Part shown: positions 61,401 through 64,000 of the stretch, piece by piece
How the letters are laid out: every line of letters starts with the position of its first letter
How positions within the stretch are numbered: the first letter of the stretch is position 1
NCBI RefSeq assembly: GCF_032854445.1
Contig: NC_088301.1
Span: forward strand, 50,339,116 to 50,403,115
DNA length: 64,000 nucleotides
Source: Liolophura sinensis
Lineage: Eukaryota; Mollusca; Polyplacophora; Chitonida; Chitonidae
Reading direction: 5' to 3'
Translations under genes and position numbers: made by a program
Notes under the pieces: generated by a model
Told to the model about the DNA's origin: nothing
What the model saw: only the letters and a program-made list of their open reading frames with translations
Databases searched by the model: none

Positions 61401-62338
61401 TGATTAAATAGTCACTAGGATGACATCTGGTTATCTTTTACACTTTATCGTATACTTCTGTACAGTTTTAAACTAGGGAATTTGTTTTTGATGTGCGTGT
61501 TCAAGGAGTGTACACCAGTATTGTTAATTGGTGAAAAATTGTTATATTGATGCCCAAAATATATAATTATAAACTTCCACACCAAAGAAGAATGGCTTCT
61601 TGTTAATTGACAGATTAATTAACTAATTCAGTTACACATGCCTAACTCTCTAGCCTCACATAAATGGCTGCAACACTTTATTTACTGTCTGTGTCATTTA
61701 CAATTAAACCTTCCACATTTCATTTCCCATGTGTTCCACTGACAATACTACCAGCTGGTCTTTGACAATGTCCAGATTTTATTATGGTACCGAAACAACC
61801 TCCTATATTAAAGCTGAAACTTGCCTTGTAAGTTACATGGACAGACTTCAATACAGCCGTACAAACATGGGATAGCCATATTAACTATACACTAATGCCT
61901 GTAATCTCAACACGTACTTACATGTATACAGCCTACAACATACATGCAACAAAGGCCAGTCTTCTCTATAATGAAGCAAGTCAAGGGTGAACTGGAATAC
62001 CCCTTAACAGCTTTACATAAAGACAGCAAAGCATTGCCTGTAGCAACAAAAACTTGAAAGTTGTGTATATATAAATACACATTGTGAGCTCCATGAAAAT
62101 AAAGACCAAAACTCCCCTCATTAGCCAGAGAGGTATCACCTGGATCCATAAATCATTTGAAAAAGGCCAAATTTCAGCATTCCTATTATCACTGCCAGTT
62201 AAATAGTCAAGATAAAACAACAGAGAAGGTATGTTCTCTGAAGGAGTTACTGAATACAAGAGAAGAAAACTTACCCATAGTTAAATTCATAATGATGCTG
62301 AGCATATCATGCAGAGGTAGTTCTTCAATGTAAATCCT
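31316..62338 (-). CDS. NR1-type nuclear receptor, nine exons
   Basis: The exons on the minus strand are 62275-62338, 51738-52174, 48407-48549, 37111-38075, 36744-36852, 36061-36202, 32730-32860, 32058-32150 and 31316-31476. All have GT/AG borders and the joins agree in phase, apart from one surplus base near 48540. The order is: N-terminal A/B domain (to about residue 145), a two-finger DNA-binding domain with the NR1-type P-box CEGCK, a C-terminal extension (ASRLGRRPKKLKD), a long low-complexity hinge, a ligand-binding domain from about residue 505 (helix-1 pattern QLIDQVTNTIVEAHMSTC), and an AF-2 helix (PPLHQEVFF). The total is about 747 residues. The LBD resembles E75, Rev-erb, PPAR and ROR, and the extension recalls the mollusc NR1P-like receptors; exact group unknown. 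The first true exon may lie further upstream. Confidence 0.88.
32058..32150 (-). CDS. Nuclear receptor exon 8 (LBD)
   Basis: The acceptor is CTTTATTTCAG and the donor GCAG|GTATG. The peptide RQELINVKTVTKIQALFFQA, then LFFLMRKNHA, matches the helix 8-9 region of NR1 domains. Phases are 1 in and 1 out. Confidence 0.85.
32730..32860 (-). CDS. Nuclear receptor exon 7 (LBD)
   Basis: It encodes EVVRAMPMGDFFEEFFVLAE, LFNPLKLTDGEIGIFTALLA and MCP. The pattern LKLTDGEIGIFTALL is the typical helix 7-8 signature (compare LQLSDEEMSLFTAVVL in E75). The donor is CCAG|GTGAGC. Confidence 0.9.
33813..34018 (-). mobile_element. tRNA-derived SINE, family 1 (minus), best pol III boxes
   Basis: Read on the minus strand, it starts GCCTCTGTGGCTCAGCCGGT with a consensus A box (TGGCTCAGCCGG), has a B box GTTCAAGTCC, and ends in GGTTTCCTCCCACCAT and a short (AAAT)n. 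The usual TTCTTGAGTACGGCG part of the tail is missing. It lies in the receptor intron between exons 6 and 7. Confidence 0.9.
36061..36202 (-). CDS. Nuclear receptor exon 6 (LBD signature)
   Basis: It encodes FTEIDQDDQIRLIKQGSFEC and LLCRFSMLVDSDSYEML, the classical LBD signature F-x-x-L-x-x-x-D-Q-x-x-L-[IL]-K. The acceptor is TGTTTCAG and the donor ACAAG|GTTTGT. The 142-base length restores phase with both neighbours. Confidence 0.9.
36429..36553 (-). mobile_element. SINE family 1 (minus), internally deleted
   Basis: It carries TATTTCACTTACACAATGAC, AGCCAGCATTATGGTGG and AAACCCACGACG, then jumps directly to CGCTCTGCCACAGAGGCCCC, so the B-box part is deleted. It lies in the 541-bp intron between receptor exons 5 and 6. 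Confidence 0.75.
36744..36852 (-). CDS. Nuclear receptor exon 5 (LBD helix 3)
   Basis: The acceptor is TTTTCTTTCAG, then STGRDRTNDSMSMWQQFVKN and MVPEITSVVKFCKRLPG, which is the helix 3 region (V-x-F-[AC]-K-x-[IL]-P-G). The donor CCTG|GTAAGT leaves phase 1. Confidence 0.9.
37111..38075 (-). CDS. Nuclear receptor exon 4: CTE, long hinge, LBD helix 1
   Basis: This is a 965-base exon. It starts with the DNA-binding extension SRLGRRPKKLKDPNADSTRS. A Gln/Met segment follows (AELQRLLQANG, FISAQMSLQEQFGY), then about 200 residues rich in Ser, Ala, Asn, Thr and Met with repeated short patches such as SSPASSKSQSPMQYSSAANN. It ends in the start of the LBD (TETERILQFVKKTPTEMRKQ, LIDQVTNTIVEAHMSTCRVT). 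The hinge is much longer than in PPAR or ROR and resembles a disordered regulatory linker. The donor is GCT|GTAAGT, phase 0. Confidence 0.9.
38469..38733 (-). mobile_element. SINE family 1 (minus), diverged, full length
   Basis: It contains CCATACTCAAGCATATTCCA, GATGGGAGGAAACCAGGCAG, CCATCCGCAGGTTGCT and the A-box end GTAGCGTGCTAACCACTA. It lies in the 10-kb intron between receptor exons 3 and 4. Confidence 0.75.
39769..39808 (-). mobile_element. SINE family 1 tail fragment
   Basis: Only TTTATTTATTTGATCGGTGT and TTTACACCATACTCAA remain, which is the 3' tail without the body. It may be a 5'-truncated insertion of the element or of its LINE partner. Confidence 0.65.
43045..43063. repeat. Poly-C tract, 19 bp
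   Basis: This is an uninterrupted C run, and assembly length is unreliable at such tracts. Confidence 0.9.
44697..45076 (-). mobile_element. tRNA-derived SINE, family 2 (minus), full length
   Basis: Read on the minus strand, it starts GGCCCGGATAGCACAGTTGG, which has a perfect A box (TAGCACAGTTGG), and a B box GATCAATCC follows. The body holds ACTTCCTCGCTTGGCGTTCA, and the tail is CATATGACTGAAAAATTGTT, then GAGTACGACGTTAAACCCC and a (CACT)n end. It is about 380 bp, unusually long for a tRNA SINE. Confidence 0.85.
46154..46325 (-). mobile_element. SINE family 1 (minus), 5' truncated
   Basis: It has the tail TTTATTTATCTGATTGGTGT, then ATTCAAGAATATTTCACTTA, GGCCAGCATTATGGTGGTAG and CAGCCTGAGAGGAAGCCAGC. 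It stops before the pol III boxes. Confidence 0.8.
47630..47843 (+). mobile_element. SINE family 1 (plus), full length, diverged
   Basis: It has the head GCCTAGTGGTTAGCACACTA, a middle TCCCACTCGTAGTTGTGAGA, CAACCTGCGAATGGTTGTGG and GTTTCCTCCCACAACTGG, and the tail TTAAACACCGTTCAAATAAA. It is antisense to the receptor, unlike most copies in its introns. Confidence 0.75.
48407..48549 (-). CDS. Nuclear receptor exon 3: second zinc finger
   Basis: The acceptor is TGTCTTTTGTAG. The exon covers (G)FFRRCITQGMTHKCSNNEKC, EITPFTRNSCQYCRLKKCFT and VGMSRE, with four finger-2 cysteines in the standard spacing. The donor is GAAG|GTGAGT. The GFF part and the RRCIT part lie one base apart in frame: TTCTTCCCGACGC is seen where TTCTTCCGACGC would be expected. 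It is most simply a sequence error or a recent frameshift, since all other exons stay intact. Confidence 0.85.
50689..50821. mobile_element. Palindromic MITE, 133 bp
   Basis: The left end TGGGGCTGGTTTCATGACGC and the inverted right end TGGGGCCGGTTTTTATGAAG match well, and the match continues as a weak palindrome (TTAAGTCACT, AGTTAAGTGAGC). It has no coding capacity and lies in the intron between receptor exons 2 and 3. Confidence 0.75.
51370..51586. mobile_element. MITE, 217 bp, ends GGCY...GACTTAAGT
   Basis: The left end GGCTCTAAATCACAAAGCGA, then TTTTAGACTTAAGTCAAA, pairs with the inverted right end GGCCCAGGGATCATGGAGTG, then ATCGTAGACTTAAGTTAAA. The arms are about 38 bp, best at GTAGACTTAAGT. 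It lies 150 bp inside the intron next to receptor exon 2. Confidence 0.7.
51738..52174 (-). CDS. Nuclear receptor exon 2: A/B domain and first zinc finger
   Basis: The acceptor is TTCTGTGTTGTAG, then VEKLMWPTMDHVLDRNDMPQ, an acidic Met/Asp-rich N-terminal region, and a Ser/Thr/Ala-rich stretch. The end is finger 1: CKVCSDESSGFHYGVDSCEG, CK and the donor AAG|GTGAG. Finger 1 has Ser-Asp where most receptors have Gly-Asp after the second Cys. Confidence 0.92.
52175..55751. other. First part of the 10-kb receptor intron 1
   Basis: This is plain AT-rich DNA with short open frames, and no repeat family or exon was recognised. Confidence 0.4.
55752..57445. mobile_element. Non-autonomous DNA transposon with long terminal inverted repeats, about 1.7 kb
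   Basis: The left arm (about 55752-55925) and the right arm (about 57262-57445) are reverse complements over about 175 bp with moderate divergence. They pair at TTTGATGGCGTGATCATGAA with CTTGATGGCCTGATCATGAC, at CTTATTTCTTTC, at CAAACTGCGAAAAAGTGCAG with CAAATTGCGAGAAAATGCAG, at CCACCATATTT, and at CTGTTACAG and GAGCTGAAAATC. The interior shows no transposase. The frames inside are short. I could not confirm a target-site duplication. It is in receptor intron 1. Confidence 0.75.
58121..58365 (-). mobile_element. SINE family 1 (minus), full length
   Basis: It runs from TTTTTATTTCATTGGTGTTT and TACACCGTACTGAAAAACAT through GGTGGGAGGAAAGTGGGC, CAGCATGAGCTGGACTTGAA (inverted B box) to CTAGCGCGCTAACCCACTGA, then GCCACAGAGGCCCC (inverted A box). 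It is among the least diverged copies here. Confidence 0.9.
58987..59029. repeat. G-rich homopolymer tract
   Basis: Runs of G are broken by single T or TACAATT. It could form a G-quadruplex. The true length is uncertain. Confidence 0.85.
59275..59298. repeat. TG dinucleotide microsatellite
   Basis: A run of about eleven TG units. Confidence 0.85.
59299..62274. other. Last part of receptor intron 1
   Basis: No exon or mobile element was recognised in about 3 kb of AT-rich sequence. Confidence 0.4.
62275..62338 (-). CDS. Probable N-terminal exon of the nuclear receptor
   Basis: The acceptor-like TTTGCCACAG precedes RIYIEELPLHDMLSIIMNLT, ending ATGG|GTAAGT. The left-over G joins AG-GTG-GAG of exon 2 to give ...NLTM-EVEKLMWP with an open frame. 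The phase match and the strong donor support it, but the family gives no conserved sequence here, and the frame stays open upstream (to 62395), so it could also be the first coding exon. Confidence 0.55.
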
Positions 62339-64000
62339 CTGTGGCAAACTTATAAATTTAATGCAAACATTGCCCAGAAAAAATTGCCAAGCCAATGCAC
62401 TCCAAACAGGCTAATGCTGATACGAATAAGTAATAACTAAAGTCAACTTAAGTTTGGTGGGCCCAATTCAATATACATGTACACTAGAGCAGTGCTCTAC
62501 ACCTACGTTATTCGCCGGAGTTTTGAAGTAATACTAGTGATCGGTGTGTGGGATTAAGAGGAAAAGGCTTAAATTGGGTGACTGACCTCATTTCTCCATA
62601 ACTATAGACTGTTGACTGCTAAATAAGCGCGGGGAGTACGGGGTGGGGGGGGGGGGGGGGGGGGGATTCACAAAACATACATGCTGTGACCTAGTGTAAC
62701 TCTTCAATAGTTGAGACTGGAAGGTACTGGGAAACTTAGGCAAGTCAGCTGACCAGCTCGACATAGTTATTGACCAATCCTGGTCCTGCTCACTTACAGG
62801 AGTCCAGTAAGATGTCACCAAATCACAGGGCCACTCCTCTTACCCAACACCTTCCCATAAACATTCACCACTGACTCCTAACTTCTACTTCCCCCCCCCC
62901 CCCTCCTCTATCAGTGCTTCCTTATTCTGCTTTTTAAGCTAAGAAACTTTTCCACAGCTTCCACAACACTACCCATTGTAGATGCAAGTTTAGCTTCTAA
63001 AGTTAGACTAACTAAAGTTAATATTTTCTTAAAACTTAACTAAGGAACATGACCGTCAGTCAATGCCAAACATTTTTCCGGACATAACTAAGGTTTCTTG
63101 CTAATCAGCATATTCTACAGTTGTCCACATTCACGGATCCTAACCTAACTGTCCAGTCACAGTCCTTGGGTGAATTCTCACATATTTCTTATCTCACTCA
63201 TCGCACAATACAAACTAAGTTAAACTTGTGCCCTTTCTGTTGTTTCAAAAACCTTGGGACTACCAAATTTGGATTATTCTCTCTTACAAAACACCTTTAT
63301 ACTGCACTGAATACAAAACGAAAACAGGATCACACTTTGACATGTTTTGGTTCCTTGGTTCTGTTGTCTTTGTGGAACTTCATTGTTTTCCTTTTCTATG
63401 AGAAAAGCAAACTGACTTAGAGCATTTAATGTAAATAAGACCCAGGCTATATTCCTCCCCAAAACCGTATTCCACATTAGCATCACTCAAAGAAAAACAT
63501 TAACGGAAGAGGAAACAGCTTTCAGTAAACAATATTTTCCAGCCTCCACATACTCCGCTTACATTTTCTCTTTGACAGCTTCATTTAATGTCACCAGGCT
63601 TGTTATCAAGTTTAATACGACAATGAGCACACTTGCACACATCTTGTGACTTCAGGCTGGACATAATTTCCTGAGAACACACACGTGAATGCAACTTGGT
63701 ACACTAAATCTTAATCAATCAAATATTTCCACACACATATATGAATATGAAAACATCATACATTCAATAAAAAAGCCTGTATAGATTAAATGAAGAAAAT
63801 TTGCTTCCTTTTCACTGTGTCATTGTGACAATCCATTCTACACAATTTTCTGTCTATTCCCTTGATGCCCATGAAAGAGGAGTTCCAGTAGTAAATTGTA
63901 GCCTCCACATACTGCAGTTTGGATACTTCAGAACTGATTGCACACTTTCAACTTCCCTGCGATGATATTTGTACCCTTGTACATAACATATACACATAGC
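62339..64000. other. Region 5' of the probable first receptor exon
   Basis: It holds a 25-base poly-G run (62641-62665) and a poly-C run (62891-62903). A strong minus-strand donor (CTCCT|GTAAGT near 62796) could end a 5' UTR exon, but no matching acceptor or coding frame is evident. No promoter motif can be defended. Confidence 0.35.
62641..62665. repeat. Poly-G tract
   Basis: A run of 22 G preceded by GGGT. It could form a quadruplex on the plus strand, and assembly length is uncertain. Confidence 0.9.

Noticed and set aside
62588-62821. Minus-strand frame with Pro run as a receptor 5' exon
   Set aside because: The Pro run is the poly-G tract read in reverse. The donor near 62796 is good but the coding frame before it closes.

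Overview
This is eukaryotic DNA: AT-rich, with small coding exons bounded by GT/AG junctions, long introns, tRNA-derived SINEs, short inverted-repeat elements and tandem arrays. The gene content and the style of SINE suggest a marine lophotrochozoan, most likely a mollusc. The species cannot be fixed from the sequence. There are no bacterial operons, CRISPR arrays, or rRNA or true tRNA genes.

Layout. (1) 84-1269 (+) holds the last two exons of a single-pass membrane protein with a proline/tyrosine-rich tail. (2) 5676-8570 (-) is a complete four-exon gene for a 228-residue protein with a signal peptide, CUB-like ectodomain, one membrane helix and a short tail. It faces gene 1 tail to tail and may be a distant relative. 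(3) 10906-12847 (+) is a region with good exon borders at its 5' end, whose long coding-like stretch is then spread over several frames; it is either a decaying gene or badly affected by sequence error. (4) 16305-19581 (+) is a complete six-exon cyclin Q gene (CCNQ/FAM58A). (5) 19582-31315 is a repeat-rich spacer with a 3.1-kb array of an 82-bp unit that shows higher-order structure, plus several SINEs and a MITE. (6) 31316-62338 (-) is a nuclear receptor of NR1 type in nine exons, running from a probable N-terminal exon through the two zinc fingers and a long Ser/Ala/Asn-rich hinge to the ligand-binding domain and AF-2 helix. Its introns carry many SINEs and inverted-repeat elements. (7) 62339-64000 holds nothing certain and probably includes the receptor's 5' region.

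The genes do not form an obvious pathway. The receptor is presumably a transcription factor, cyclin Q is the known activating partner of CDK10, and the two membrane proteins act at the cell surface. The most unusual points are: a receptor that assembles exactly by splice phase except for one surplus base in the GFFRR segment of the DNA-binding domain; the pair of CUB/transmembrane-type genes; the higher-order tandem array; two SINE families with a related 3' tail; and an inverted SINE pair that encloses the 5' half of cyclin Q and shares about 60 bp beyond the SINE tail.
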